Assembly: GCF_030818905.1 (NCBI RefSeq)
Contig: NZ_JAUTAZ010000001.1
Location: forward strand, 1,860,001 to 1,924,000
DNA from: Microbacterium sp. SORGH_AS_0888
GTDB lineage: Bacteria; Actinomycetota; Actinomycetes; Actinomycetales; Microbacteriaceae
Length of the DNA stretch: 64,000 nucleotides
Direction: 5' to 3'
Shown here: positions 1 to 8,555 of the stretch, in pieces
How the letters are laid out: every line of letters starts with the position of its first letter
Position numbering within the stretch: position 1 is the stretch's first letter
Notes under the pieces: model-generated
What the model was told of the DNA's origin: nothing
The model's database searches: none
The model's input: the letters and a program-made list of their open reading frames with translations, nothing else
Program-made: the position numbers and the translations under genes

Positions 1-1
1 C

Positions 2-724
2 GGTCTCGCCGACCGCGGCTACCGCACCCTCCTGTGCGACAGCCTGCGCAGCGTCGAGCGCGAGACCGCCTCCCTGGATCTGCTGCTCGCGCACCAGGTG
101 GCGGGTGTCATCACCTCCACCCACAACGAGGAGGTGAGCCTCTACCGAACGGCCGGGCTGCCCATCGTCGCCCTCGACCGGCATCTGGGCCCCGGCATCC
201 CGGACGTGCGCAGCGACAACCTCGCGGGCGCGACGCTGGCCACGGAGCTGCTCGCGGACGCCGGATACCGCCGCATCCTGTTCGTGACGCCGCGCGACGA
301 CACGCGATCCGCGCGCCGGTCCGGCTACCGCGAGGTCACGACGGCGCGGGGGCTGCCGGAGGCGCTGCTCGCCTACGGCTTCAGCTCGAGCCTCGACGAA
401 CGGCGCGCGCTCATCGAGAGGACCCTGGACGAGGGCTCGTACGACGCCGTGTTCTGCTCCGACGACGTCAGCGCTCTGATGGCGGTGGAGTGGGCGCGCT
501 CCCGCGGCGTGAGCGTTCCGGAGGACTTCGGCGTCGTGGGCTACGACGGCTCCACGGCCGTGCGACACCTCGCCCCGACGCTGACCACGGTCCTCCAGCC
601 CGTCGAACGCCTGGCCGCGGAATGCGTGCGGCTGCTCGTGCAGCGGATCGAACAGCCGGACGCCGATCTGCCTTCCGAGATCGTGCTCCCCGTCGAGCTG
701 CGCCGTGGGACGACGGTTCGCTAG
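2..724 (+). CDS. LacI-family transcriptional regulator, C-terminal part (5' end outside window)
   Basis: The open frame enters from the left edge without a start, so the DNA-binding head is outside the window. The 240 visible residues are the periplasmic-binding-protein-like effector domain of a LacI/GalR repressor: it reads through GLADRGYRTLLCDS, a middle DNLAGATLATELL segment, the CSDDVSALMAVEWA segment, and the usual closing VVGYDGS and LTTVLQPVERL elements. It converges on the sucrose permease gene with only four bases between the two stops. A LacI-type operator lies in the promoter of that permease, so this protein is probably the local sucrose-responsive repressor; that role is inferred from position. 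Confidence 0.85.
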   Translation, partial: GLADRGYRTLLCDSLRSVERETASLDLLLAHQVAGVITSTHNEEVSLYRTAGLPIVALDRHLGPGIPDVRSDNLAGATLATELLADAGYRRILFVTPRDDTRSARRSGYREVTTARGLPEALLAYGFSSSLDERRALIERTLDEGSYDAVFCSDDVSALMAVEWARSRGVSVPEDFGVVGYDGSTAVRHLAPTLTTVLQPVERLAAECVRLLVQRIEQPDADLPSEIVLPVELRRGTTVR

Positions 725-728
725 AGCG

Positions 729-2729
729 TCAGACGCGCGGCGCGACCTCGCTGTGGTGGACGTGGAAGATCGGCTCTCCGGGGGCGACCTCGGTCGGCTC
801 GACCGCCGCCACGACCTCGAAGATGTCGGAGTTCGTGATGACGATCGGGGTGGTGGTGTCGTAGCCGGCGGCGCGGACCGCGGTCCAGTCGACGCGCGCG
901 AGCGGCGTTCCGACCTCGACGCGCTCACCCGCCGAGACGAGTGCCGTGAAGTGCGCTCCCGCGAGGTTGACGGTGTCGATGCCGATGTGCACGAGCACCT
1001 CGACGCCCTCGTCCGTCGTGATGCCGTAGGCGTGCCCCGTGGGGAACACGGCGGTGAGCACGCCCGCCGCCGGCGCGGTGACCTCGCCCTCGCTCGGGAC
1101 GACGGCCATGCCACCGCCCAGCACACCGCCGGAGAACATCGGATCGGGCACCTCGGACAGCGGGATGAGGCGTCCCCGCGCCGGTGAGACGATGTCGACG
1201 AGGGCCGTCTCGGCGTCGGATGCCGCGGGCACGGTCGTCGGGGCGACGACCGGCTCGGACGCCTCCGGCTCCGCGGGGACCGGGACGAGCGGCGCGACGC
1301 CCTCGGCGGGGTCGAGCGGCCGGCCGCGGGACACGCGCCAGCGACCGTAGGCGAGCGTGACGCCGAACGAGAGGCCGAAGCTGATGAGCGCGCACAGGGC
1401 GAACTGCGGGATCGAGGCGGGCTGGATCGACACGAAGCCGATGACGCCCGCCGCACCGAGCGAGATCGCCTTGACGCCGAGCGCGCTGATGAAGCCGCCG
1501 GCGACGGCCGCCGCGCCCATGCCGATGAAGAAGGGGAACTGCAGTCGCAGGTTGACGCCGAAGATGGCGGGCTCGGTGATGCCGAGGAGGGCGGAGACGC
1601 TCGAGGCGCCGGCCATGGCGCGCAGCTTCGAGCCGCGGCGCACGAGGAGGAACACGGCCAGACAGGCCGCGCCCTGGGCGATGTTGGCCATGGAGGCGAT
1701 CGCGAAGATGAACGAGCCGCCCTGCGCGATGAGGCTCAGCTCGACCGCCGGGAAGCTCTGGTGCAGGCCGGTGACGACGATCGGCGAGTACACGAGGCCG
1801 AACAGCGCGCCGCCGAGGAAGCCGAGGCTCTCGTACGCCCACGACAGACCGAACGTGATCGCATCGCTCACCCAGCGCATGGCGGGCCCGACGGCGATGA
1901 AGGTCGCGAGCCCGACCACGAGCAGCGAGATCATGGGGGTGAAGAGGAAGTCGAAGGTCCCCTTCAAGACGCGCCGGAGCAGCTTCTCCGACACCGACAG
2001 CAGGTACACGACGGCCAGCACCGGGATGACGGTGCCCTGGTATCCGGCCTGCGCGACATCCATGCCGAAGATGTGCCAGTACGTCATCGTGCCGTCGGCC
2101 ACCGCCTCCGCCACGTTGTAGCCGTTGACGAGGGACGGCATGACCATCGCTGCGCCGAGCGCGGCCGCGAGATACGGGTTGGCGCCGAAGCGCTGACCCG
2201 CCGAGAAGGCCACGAGCACGGGGAGGAAGGCGAACGCGGCCGCGGCGAGCAGGTTGATCAGCGCGGCGGGGTCGGCGAGGGCCGGCAGCATCGTCGTGAC
2301 CGCGTCCGGGCCGAACAGCCCCGGCGCCGTGAGCACGTTGTTGAGCGCCATGAGCAGACCACCCGCGATCAGCGCGGGAAGCACGGGGACGAAGATGTCG
2401 GAGAGCATCTTGATGAAGCGGACCACGATGTTGCCGCCCTGCCCGGCGACCTGCTTGACCTCGTCCTTCGTCGCCGCCCGCACCCCGGAGAGCGCGACGA
2501 GCTCGTCGTAGACCTTGTCGACGTCACCGGGTCCGATGATGATCTGGAACTGTCCGCCGGCTTCGAACGTGCCCTTCACATCCGGGTCCGCGTCGAGCGC
2601 CGCCTGATCGATCAGGGTCTTGTCGACCGTGACGATGCGCAGCCGCGTCGCGCAGTGCGCGGCTGCCTGGATGTTCTCGGATCCGCCGAGTGCGGTGAGA
2701 ACGGAGCGGGCGACGACATCGTGCTTCAT
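729..2729 (-). CDS. Sucrose/beta-glucoside-type PTS permease EIIBCA
   Basis: A 666-residue three-domain phosphotransferase permease. EIIB is at residues 1-90, with the phosphorylated Cys26 in HCATRLR. EIIC spans about 100-460 with about ten hydrophobic segments. EIIA fills about 520-666, with the phospho-accepting His581 in HIGIDTV. It would import and phosphorylate a sugar, using HPr as donor. The neighbouring GH32 hydrolase makes sucrose the likely substrate, giving sucrose 6-phosphate. The ATG at 2729 gives the family's normal EIIB start; the frame stays open far upstream but that part has no family similarity. It has its own promoter with a LacI-type palindrome. Confidence 0.9.
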   Translation of the reverse strand: MKHDVVARSVLTALGGSENIQAAAHCATRLRIVTVDKTLIDQAALDADPDVKGTFEAGGQFQIIIGPGDVDKVYDELVALSGVRAATKDEVKQVAGQGGNIVVRFIKMLSDIFVPVLPALIAGGLLMALNNVLTAPGLFGPDAVTTMLPALADPAALINLLAAAAFAFLPVLVAFSAGQRFGANPYLAAALGAAMVMPSLVNGYNVAEAVADGTMTYWHIFGMDVAQAGYQGTVIPVLAVVYLLSVSEKLLRRVLKGTFDFLFTPMISLLVVGLATFIAVGPAMRWVSDAITFGLSWAYESLGFLGGALFGLVYSPIVVTGLHQSFPAVELSLIAQGGSFIFAIASMANIAQGAACLAVFLLVRRGSKLRAMAGASSVSALLGITEPAIFGVNLRLQFPFFIGMGAAAVAGGFISALGVKAISLGAAGVIGFVSIQPASIPQFALCALISFGLSFGVTLAYGRWRVSRGRPLDPAEGVAPLVPVPAEPEASEPVVAPTTVPAASDAETALVDIVSPARGRLIPLSEVPDPMFSGGVLGGGMAVVPSEGEVTAPAAGVLTAVFPTGHAYGITTDEGVEVLVHIGIDTVNLAGAHFTALVSAGERVEVGTPLARVDWTAVRAAGYDTTTPIVITNSDIFEVVAAVEPTEVAPGEPIFHVHHSEVAPRV

Positions 2730-2784
2730 CGGGAGTCCTGGGGGTCGGCGACGGTGGGCGAAAGGACCGAGTGGCTGTCTCTGC

Positions 2785-2825
2785 CAAACGTTTGACATAC
2801 TAGGGCGCGCGACGCGCGTCACCAA
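2785..2825 (-). promoter_or_regulatory. Promoter and LacI-type operator for the PTS gene
   Basis: On the minus strand, TTGGTG (2820-2825) and TAGTAT (2797-2802) are separated by exactly 17 bases and form a sigma-70-like promoter. Immediately downstream is the perfect palindrome CAAACGTTTG (2785-2794), extendable to TGTCAAACGTTTGGCA, with the central CG typical of LacI/GalR operators. Bound repressor would cover the start of transcription. The site lies between the hydrolase and permease genes, so the permease can be controlled separately from the hydrolase. Confidence 0.7.
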
Positions 2826-2884
2826 AACCCCGACACGCCGCTCCCGCGTGCGGGCCGCGCGCCGACGACTCGCCGCGCGAGGGG

Positions 2885-4384
2885 TCACGGGGCGGAGGAC
2901 GTCACCTGCCCCTCGCCGTCGGCGGCGAACGCCGAGGACTCTCCCGCGACGAGGGTCACCCCGCCGCCGCGCGCCCGCAGCGACACGGCGACGGAGCCGG
3001 GCGCGAAGAAGGCGCGGGTCGTGAAGGCCACCGTGCCATCGACGATCACCTCGACGATCGAGCGGTCGACGAGCACCTCGACCGTCCGCGTCCCGTCCGA
3101 GGGCGCGGGCACCGGCACCTCGCGTCGCGCGCCGCCGACCAGGTACCGGGTGGCCGAGCGGTCGACCACGAGCGTCGCCGCGTCGAGCTCGATCAGCAGG
3201 GGCGCGGCGTCCGGGCCGATGCGAAGCTGCGCGGTCGCGCCGTCCTCGAGGCGCAGGCCCAGACTCAGCCAGCTGGTCCGCGCATCGCCCGGCACCTCGA
3301 GGACGATGCCCTCCCCCGCCGGGACGGTCGCCGCCGGGAGCGCGATCGTCTCGCCGAAGTCGGCACGATCGATCGCCGGCTCCTGGCGGAGGACGCCGCC
3401 GCTCAGGGTCAGGCGCCGCGGCGCCGACAGCGTGTGGACCCAGTCGTGCGACCGCGACGGCTGGTCGTCCTCGGCGGGCATGCCCGCCCACGACAGCAGC
3501 AGTGCGTCCGGGACATCCCCCCGCCCCGCGAACACCTGCGGAGCATAGAACTCGAACCCGCTGTCGAGCAGACGGAACCCGCTCGTGTCGCGCAGCCGCG
3601 TGCCCTCGAGGCGCCCCACGACGTAGCCGCAGACGTCGGCGACGCCGAAGGGGTTGACGGCGGGATCCGTCGCCCCCTGCGGACAGATCACGAGGACGTC
3701 GTGGACGACGCCCGTCTCGCTGTCGGTCAGGCGGAAGATGTTCGGGCACTCCCACATGTAGCCGGCGGATGCCGCGTCCAGCCCGTCGACCGTGAGCTCG
3801 CCGTCGAAGCGCCAGGGGCCGCCCACGTCGGCGGCCGAGTACAGCAGCACCGCCCCGGTCTCGTCGTCGCGCTGCGCCCCGATGCACATGCGCAGGCGCT
3901 CGCCGTCGCGGGCGTAGACCATCGGGTCACGGAAGTGGGCCGTGTAGCCCGCGGGGCGGGCGGTGTCGGGCAGCACGGGACCGCCCGGGTCCTTGGTGAA
4001 CGTCGCGAAGTCGTCCGTGTGCACGAGCACCTGGTGCGCCTCGCGCGTGCCGTCGGCATGCTTGACGTTGCCGGTGTAGAGGAAGTCGGCGCCCGTGCCC
4101 GCGGGGATCGCCGAACCGGAGTAGCAGCCGTCCCGGTCGTAGTCGGCATCCGGCTCGAAGGCCATGCCGGCGTGCGTCCACCGGAGCAGGTCGCGCGAAG
4201 ACGCGTGACCCCAGCCGATGCCGGCGCGTGTGGGGAACGCGGGCCCCCACTGGTAGAACGCGTGCGCGACGCCGTCGACCATGATCAACCCGTTGGGGTC
4301 GTTGATCCGCCCGTAGGGGGCGGAGAGGTGGAAGAGAGGGGCATCGGGATCGGTCAGGGTACGCTCACGGCGCTCGGGATCCAT
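2885..4384 (-). CDS. scrB: GH32 beta-fructofuranosidase (sucrose or sucrose-6-phosphate hydrolase)
   Basis: A 499-residue glycoside hydrolase family 32 enzyme. The N-terminal five-bladed propeller carries NDPNG with the nucleophile Asp29, FRDP (transition-state Asp, near residue 155) and WEC with the acid/base Glu near 215. A C-terminal beta-sandwich follows and ends in a long SIVEVIVDG-type segment. With a PTS permease downstream the natural substrate is sucrose 6-phosphate, split into glucose 6-phosphate and fructose in the cytoplasm; there is no signal peptide. It lies 43 bases after the amidohydrolase gene on the same strand, and I see no clear separate promoter. The scrB name rests on context; a free-sucrose hydrolase cannot be excluded. 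Confidence 0.88.
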   Translation of the reverse strand: MDPERRERTLTDPDAPLFHLSAPYGRINDPNGLIMVDGVAHAFYQWGPAFPTRAGIGWGHASSRDLLRWTHAGMAFEPDADYDRDGCYSGSAIPAGTGADFLYTGNVKHADGTREAHQVLVHTDDFATFTKDPGGPVLPDTARPAGYTAHFRDPMVYARDGERLRMCIGAQRDDETGAVLLYSAADVGGPWRFDGELTVDGLDAASAGYMWECPNIFRLTDSETGVVHDVLVICPQGATDPAVNPFGVADVCGYVVGRLEGTRLRDTSGFRLLDSGFEFYAPQVFAGRGDVPDALLLSWAGMPAEDDQPSRSHDWVHTLSAPRRLTLSGGVLRQEPAIDRADFGETIALPAATVPAGEGIVLEVPGDARTSWLSLGLRLEDGATAQLRIGPDAAPLLIELDAATLVVDRSATRYLVGGARREVPVPAPSDGTRTVEVLVDRSIVEVIVDGTVAFTTRAFFAPGSVAVSLRARGGGVTLVAGESSAFAADGEGQVTSSAP

Positions 4385-4427
4385 GGCTGCCAGCCTATTC
4401 GGCGCTCCGGCCGCGCCCGTGCGCCCG

Positions 4428-5294
4428 TCAGACGTCGAGACCGAGGAGCCGGATCGCGTTCTCCCTGAGCACGAGCCGCTCGACCTCCTCGCCGAGCTCG
4501 AGCGCCGCGAAGTCCTTCAGCCAGCGATCGGGGGTGAGGGCGGGGAAGTCGGAGCCGAACAGCATCTTGTGCTTCAGGTACGTGCGCGTGGCGCGCACGA
4601 GCGCGGGGCTGAAGTACTTCGGCGACCAGCCGGACAGGTCGATCCACACGTTCGCCTTGTGCGTCGCGATCGAGATCGCCTCGTCCTGCCACGGCACCGA
4701 GGGGTGCGCGAGGATGATCGGCAGCTCGGGATGCCGGGCCGCGACGTCGTCGAGCAGCATCGGGTCGGACAGGCTCAGCCGATAGCCGAGGCCTCCCGGC
4801 ATCCCCGCCCCCACCCCGGTCTGCCCCGTGTGCACGACGATCGGCAGACGGCGCTGCTCGATCTCGGCGAACATCGGCGCGTAGGCCGGATCGGACGGGT
4901 CGAACCCCTGCACGGTGGGGTGGAACTTGAAGCCCCGGACCCCCAGCTCGTCCGCCTGGCGACGGATCTCGTCGATGGCCGCGTCGCCCTGCAGCGGGTC
5001 GACCGTGCCGAAGGCGATGAGGGTGTCGGCGTTGCGGCGGGCACCCGCGACGATGTCGTCGACGCTGTTGGGCCGGTGACCCGTGTTGGTCGTGGCGTCG
5101 ACCGTGAACACGACCGCCATGAGCCGACGCTCGCGGTAGTACGCCGCCGTCTCGTCGACCGTGCGGGCGGGCTCCGAGCTGCCGAAGTAGCGGTCCATCG
5201 CCTCGAGCTGCTCCCGCGAGGCGCCGTGATGCCCGGTGTCGTCGACCTGGATGTGGACGTGGGTGTCGATCCCGCGGATGTCGTCGAGGGTCAT
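4428..5294 (-). CDS. Amidohydrolase-2 family protein (TIM-barrel metal hydrolase/decarboxylase)
   Basis: A 288-residue single-domain protein of the amidohydrolase-2 group, which includes decarboxylases such as ACMSD as well as lactone hydrolases. Metal-binding signatures are visible: HVH at residues 12-14, VVHTGQTG, LAHPSVPWQDEA and the late GSDFPALTP aspartate. Its start overlaps the stop of the acyl-CoA synthetase gene... in the order of transcription it follows that gene, sharing an ATGA overlap at 5291-5294, so the two are translationally coupled. It probably acts on a carboxylic or cyclic intermediate of the pathway encoded by this operon; the substrate is not predictable from sequence. 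Confidence 0.8.
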   Translation of the reverse strand: MTLDDIRGIDTHVHIQVDDTGHHGASREQLEAMDRYFGSSEPARTVDETAAYYRERRLMAVVFTVDATTNTGHRPNSVDDIVAGARRNADTLIAFGTVDPLQGDAAIDEIRRQADELGVRGFKFHPTVQGFDPSDPAYAPMFAEIEQRRLPIVVHTGQTGVGAGMPGGLGYRLSLSDPMLLDDVAARHPELPIILAHPSVPWQDEAISIATHKANVWIDLSGWSPKYFSPALVRATRTYLKHKMLFGSDFPALTPDRWLKDFAALELGEEVERLVLRENAIRLLGLDV

Positions 5295-6898
5295 GCCGTC
5301 GCCTCCTGTGTCTCGACCGCGGCGAGGACCTCGCCGCGGAGCCGGCCGACATCCACCTTGCCGGTGGGCGTGCGGTCCAGTGTCGCCCGGAACACGATGT
5401 GCCGCGGCTTCTTGTACCCGGCCAGCTGCGTGCCGACATGGGCGATCAGCTCATCGGCCGTGACCTCTGCCGACCGCTCGACGACCGCGGCGACGACCTC
5501 GCCGAATCGCGGGTCGGGCACCCCCACGACGGCCGCGTCCGCGACGGCGGGGTGCGTCATGAGTGCTTCCTCGACCTCGAGCGGGTAGACCTTCTCGCCG
5601 CCCGTGTTCACGACGCCGCTGCCGCGACCGAGGAACTCGATGTGGCGATCCTCCTGCACGATCACCCAGTCACCGGGCACGACGTAGCGCTCGCCGTCGA
5701 TGATCGGGAAGGTCGCCCGCGTCTTCTCGGCGTCGCGATGGTAGCCGAGCGGCAGCGCACCGCGCTGGGCGAGGATGCCGCGCGAGCCCGGCACGTCCTG
5801 CACCTGCCGGAACCGCTCGTCGAAGACGACGGCGGTCGGGAACAGCTGCGCGCGCCCCGGCAGGTCGGCGGCGCTGCGGGTCGCGGTGACGGCGAAGCCG
5901 CCGCCCTCGGTCGAGGCGAGCAGATCGATGATCTCGATGTCGCCGAGCGCGTGGAGGCGCCGCTTGGTCTCGGGACCGAAGCGCATGCCGGAGCTCATGA
6001 CCGAGGTCACGGTCGGAAGGCCCGTCCCCATCGCCTCCGCGGCCTCGACCAGGGGCAGCGCGATGGCGTCGCCCGCGACGATGATGCGCGTCGCCCCCTC
6101 GGCGTTGGCGAGTCGCACGGCGCCCTCGGCGTCGAAGCGCGACCGGGTCGCGATGAGCACCGTGCCGCCGACGAGCAGCGTGTTCAGCGACGTCGTCAGT
6201 GCCGTCCCGTGCATGAAGGGCGCGAGCGGCAGGTTGACCATGCGCGGGTACCGCGGGTCGAGGGCGATCCGGGTGACGTCCTCGACATCGTCGGGGACGG
6301 GGCGCCCGGACAGCGCGTAGGCCGAGAAGAGCTGCACCTCGAACATGCTCGGTGCGCTCCAGCGCACGGCCTTCGGCCGCCCGGTGGTGCCGCCCGTGTA
6401 GATCCACAGCTCCCCGTCCTCCGGTGCGCCCGGCGGCAGCGGCGCGGAGCCGGCGACGGCGTCCGACCAGACGGGAACGCCGGGCGCGGTGCCCTCGCCC
6501 TCGTCGATCTGCAGGAGCACGACATCCTGCTCGGCGAGCGCCGCCGCCTCCGCGGCGACATCCCCGAGCGAGGCGGGATGGAGGAGGACCGCCGCCTCCG
6601 AGTCGTCCAGCAGCGCCGCCACCTCTGCGGAGCGCAGCCGGAAGTTCATCGGGACGGGCGTGATCCCCGTGGCGAGGCAGGCGTAGAAGGCGATGAGGAA
6701 CTCGGGACGGTTGTGCAGCAGGATCGCGACGGTCTGCCCCGGTCGCACGCCCCGGCGCTCGAGCCAGGCGGCGAGCGCGCCCGCCTCGCGGGTGAACCGC
6801 TCGTACGACCAGGTCTCGCCGTCGACCGTGACGATCGCCGGGCGCTGCGGGTCCGCGGCGGTGACCGCCTGCCAGAGATCCGAGTAGTGGCCCTTCAT
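5291..6898 (-). CDS. AMP-forming acyl-CoA synthetase (FadD-like)
   Basis: A 535-residue member of the adenylate-forming superfamily. The P-loop-like YTGGTTGRPK is near residues 166-175, followed by the GILAQRGALPLGYHRD hinge region and a C-terminal domain with GGEKVYP and the catalytic lysine context TPTGKVD near the end. It would activate a carboxylic acid to its CoA thioester using ATP. It lies six bases after the SDR gene and overlaps the amidohydrolase start by four bases, so all four genes from 8274 leftward form one operon. The chain type of the acid is unknown; similar proteins act on fatty, steroid side-chain and alicyclic acids. Confidence 0.88.
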   Translation of the reverse strand: MKGHYSDLWQAVTAADPQRPAIVTVDGETWSYERFTREAGALAAWLERRGVRPGQTVAILLHNRPEFLIAFYACLATGITPVPMNFRLRSAEVAALLDDSEAAVLLHPASLGDVAAEAAALAEQDVVLLQIDEGEGTAPGVPVWSDAVAGSAPLPPGAPEDGELWIYTGGTTGRPKAVRWSAPSMFEVQLFSAYALSGRPVPDDVEDVTRIALDPRYPRMVNLPLAPFMHGTALTTSLNTLLVGGTVLIATRSRFDAEGAVRLANAEGATRIIVAGDAIALPLVEAAEAMGTGLPTVTSVMSSGMRFGPETKRRLHALGDIEIIDLLASTEGGGFAVTATRSAADLPGRAQLFPTAVVFDERFRQVQDVPGSRGILAQRGALPLGYHRDAEKTRATFPIIDGERYVVPGDWVIVQEDRHIEFLGRGSGVVNTGGEKVYPLEVEEALMTHPAVADAAVVGVPDPRFGEVVAAVVERSAEVTADELIAHVGTQLAGYKKPRHIVFRATLDRTPTGKVDVGRLRGEVLAAVETQEATA

Positions 6899-6904
6899 GC
6901 GCGG

Positions 6905-7819
6905 CTACTCCCCCGCACCGGGGCCGGACGCCTGGGCGAGCGGAGCGAGCTCCTCCTGCCAGGCTCGGCCGATCCCCGCCGCGCTCCAGCCGCCGTCGGC
7001 GTCCAGCGTGCGCAGCACCTTGGGGTGCGAGTAGAGCGTCAGGCGGTCGCCTCCGATCCCGATCGCCTGACCCGTGACGCCGGAGGCGGCATCGGAGGCG
7101 AGCCAGACGATGAGGGATGCGACGTCCTCCGGGGTGCCGAGCGCGTGGTCGCGGCGGTACTCGGCGGGGATCTCGCCGGTGGCGACGTAGTCCTCGTACA
7201 CCTGCGTGTAGGCGGGGATCGTGGCGGTCATGGGCGAGAGGGCCGTGGGGATCACGGCGTTCGCGGTGACGCCGGCCCGGGCGAGCTCGAGCGACAGCGT
7301 GCGCGCCATCGCGACCAGACCGGCCTTGACGGAGGCGTAGTTGGTCTGGCCGAAGCTGCCGTACTGACCGGCGGGCGAGCCGATCAGGATGATCCGGCCG
7401 CCCTCGCCGCGCTCGCGCATCTCGACGGCCGCGGCGCGCGCGCAGGTGAACGAGCCGCGCAGGTGCGTCTCGACGACGAGGTCGAAGTCGGCGTCGGACA
7501 TCTTCCACACGACGCGGTCGCGGAGCACACCCGCGTTGGCGACGAGGATGTCGAGCCGGCCGAACGCGTCACGCGCGGCGGTGACGAGCGCGTCGGCCGT
7601 CTCGGTGGGGCCGACGGGCGCGATCACCGCGGTGGCGCGGCCGCCCGCGGCCTCGATGTCGGCGACCGTGGCGTCGGCGGTCTCGGCGTCGACGTCGTTG
7701 ACGACGACGGCCGCCCCCGCCTCCGCGAGCGCGAGGGCGTAGGCCCGGCCGAGGCTCCGGCCGGCTCCCGTGACGACGGCGACCTTGCCGTCGAGTCGCA
7801 CCTCCGGCACCGCGTTCAT
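6905..7819 (-). CDS. SDR oxidoreductase, (3R)-hydroxyacyl-CoA dehydrogenase-like
   Basis: A 304-residue short-chain dehydrogenase. The NAD-binding GAGRSLGR is near residue 18, NAGVLRD follows, and the catalytic Ser (IGSPAG) and YASVK Tyr-Lys pair are present. The glycine motif and the AYALALAEAGAAVVVND segment resemble the dehydrogenase domain of peroxisomal-type multifunctional beta-oxidation enzymes. The C-terminus is extended by about 45 residues beyond a minimal SDR. The start overlaps the MaoC stop in an ATGA. With the MaoC hydratase it would perform hydration and oxidation of an enoyl-CoA; this pairing is inferred from context. Confidence 0.85.
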   Translation of the reverse strand: MNAVPEVRLDGKVAVVTGAGRSLGRAYALALAEAGAAVVVNDVDAETADATVADIEAAGGRATAVIAPVGPTETADALVTAARDAFGRLDILVANAGVLRDRVVWKMSDADFDLVVETHLRGSFTCARAAAVEMRERGEGGRIILIGSPAGQYGSFGQTNYASVKAGLVAMARTLSLELARAGVTANAVIPTALSPMTATIPAYTQVYEDYVATGEIPAEYRRDHALGTPEDVASLIVWLASDAASGVTGQAIGIGGDRLTLYSHPKVLRTLDADGGWSAAGIGRAWQEELAPLAQASGPGAGE

Positions 7820-8274
7820 CGGTAGTACCTCAGGACGAGCTCGGTCACCAGGACCGGCTTCTCGCCCCCCTCGACCTCGAAGGTGACGGGGACCTCGACC
7901 TGGTAGCCGCCGGTCACCTCGGTCACAGACTTCAGGACGCCGCTCACGCGGATGCGCGCCCCGACGGGCACCGGTGCCGGGAAGCGCAGCCGGTTGGATC
8001 CGTAGTTGATGCCGAGCCCGACGCCCGTGACCTCGAGGATCTCCTTCATGAGCGGGACGACGAGGCTGAGCGTGAACAGCCCGTGCACGATCGTCGTGCC
8101 GTAGGAGGTCGTCGCGGCGAAGTCCGGGTCGATGTGGATCGGGTTCATGTCGCCGCTCAGGCGGGCGAAGTCATCGACCTCCTCCTGCGTGATGACGCGC
8201 CACTCGGACGGCCCGAAGGCCGTCCCCTCGGCGCCGGGCAGGTCGTCGACCGCGACGGACAGGGGGGTGGTCAT
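7816..8274 (-). CDS. MaoC-like hot-dog dehydratase/hydratase
   Basis: A 152-residue hot-dog protein with the (R)-hydratase signature DMNPIH, giving the catalytic pair Asp42 and His47, followed by GTTIVHGLFTLSL and the strand-rich C-terminus. It would add water to an enoyl-CoA. The ATG at 8274 is chosen because GAGGAG lies nine bases upstream; an in-frame ATG at 8346 would add 24 residues unlike the family. It is the first gene of a leftward operon MaoC-SDR-synthetase-amidohydrolase, and the CAG-N5-CTG site at 8354 sits in its promoter region. Confidence 0.88.
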   Translation of the reverse strand: MTTPLSVAVDDLPGAEGTAFGPSEWRVITQEEVDDFARLSGDMNPIHIDPDFAATTSYGTTIVHGLFTLSLVVPLMKEILEVTGVGLGINYGSNRLRFPAPVPVGARIRVSGVLKSVTEVTGGYQVEVPVTFEVEGGEKPVLVTELVLRYYR

Positions 8275-8353
8275 GCGTGTTCTCCTCGCTCGCGACGGTG
8301 CTTTCGGGGAGTGCCGGGCGGCATCGCCGGGCACGTCTTCCTGCATCTTATTG

Positions 8354-8364
8354 CAGGTTTACTG
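8354..8364 (-). promoter_or_regulatory. Candidate operator CAGGTTTACTG upstream of the MaoC operon
   Basis: CAG-N5-CTG followed by AAACTCA on the plus strand. The longer string CAGGTTTACTGAAACTCA matches the site upstream of livF (25565) at all but two positions. On the minus strand it lies between a possible -35 TTGAGT and -10 TAAGAT, spaced 16 bases. The regulator is not identified; the IclR protein encoded at 26890 is a candidate because its own promoter carries a related site. Confidence 0.5.
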
Positions 8365-8468
8365 AAACTCAAGCGCACCTTTCGCCGTGCGGCATGGTCG
8401 GCGGCATCGCCGGGCGCGGGGCCGGGCGCGGCTCGCCGCCCGGCGGCGCACCGTGCGTGTCGCAGAAC

Positions 8469-8532
8469 CGCGCGGATGTCGCAGGATCCGGGCGGATCGC
8501 TGCGACATCCGCGCGATTGTGCGACATCCGCG
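8469..8532. repeat. Intergenic palindromic element with three TGCGACATCCGCG copies
   Basis: A perfect 16-base inverted repeat (arms 8469-8484 and 8500-8515, loop 15) is built around TGCGACATCCGCG. A third copy of that motif follows in direct orientation at 8520-8532. It lies just past the 3' end of the leftward SDR gene and may act as a terminator or belong to a REP-like family. The rest of the 281-base gap up to the MaoC start contains only its promoter region. Confidence 0.65.
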
Positions 8533-8555
8533 GACGGGCGAGCGAGCCGCGGCCG

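Noticed and set aside
1761..2795. Long Arg/Asp/His-rich plus-strand frames opposite the permease (and similar ones opposite most genes)
   Set aside because: They are shadows of high-GC coding sequence on the other strand, with no start signals and no family similarity.
729..3887. A 1052-residue continuous minus-strand frame covering the permease and much of the GH32 region
   Set aside because: Only the part from 2729 leftward matches a family; upstream of it the frame is antisense-like low-complexity Arg/Gly sequence, and a promoter lies in the middle.
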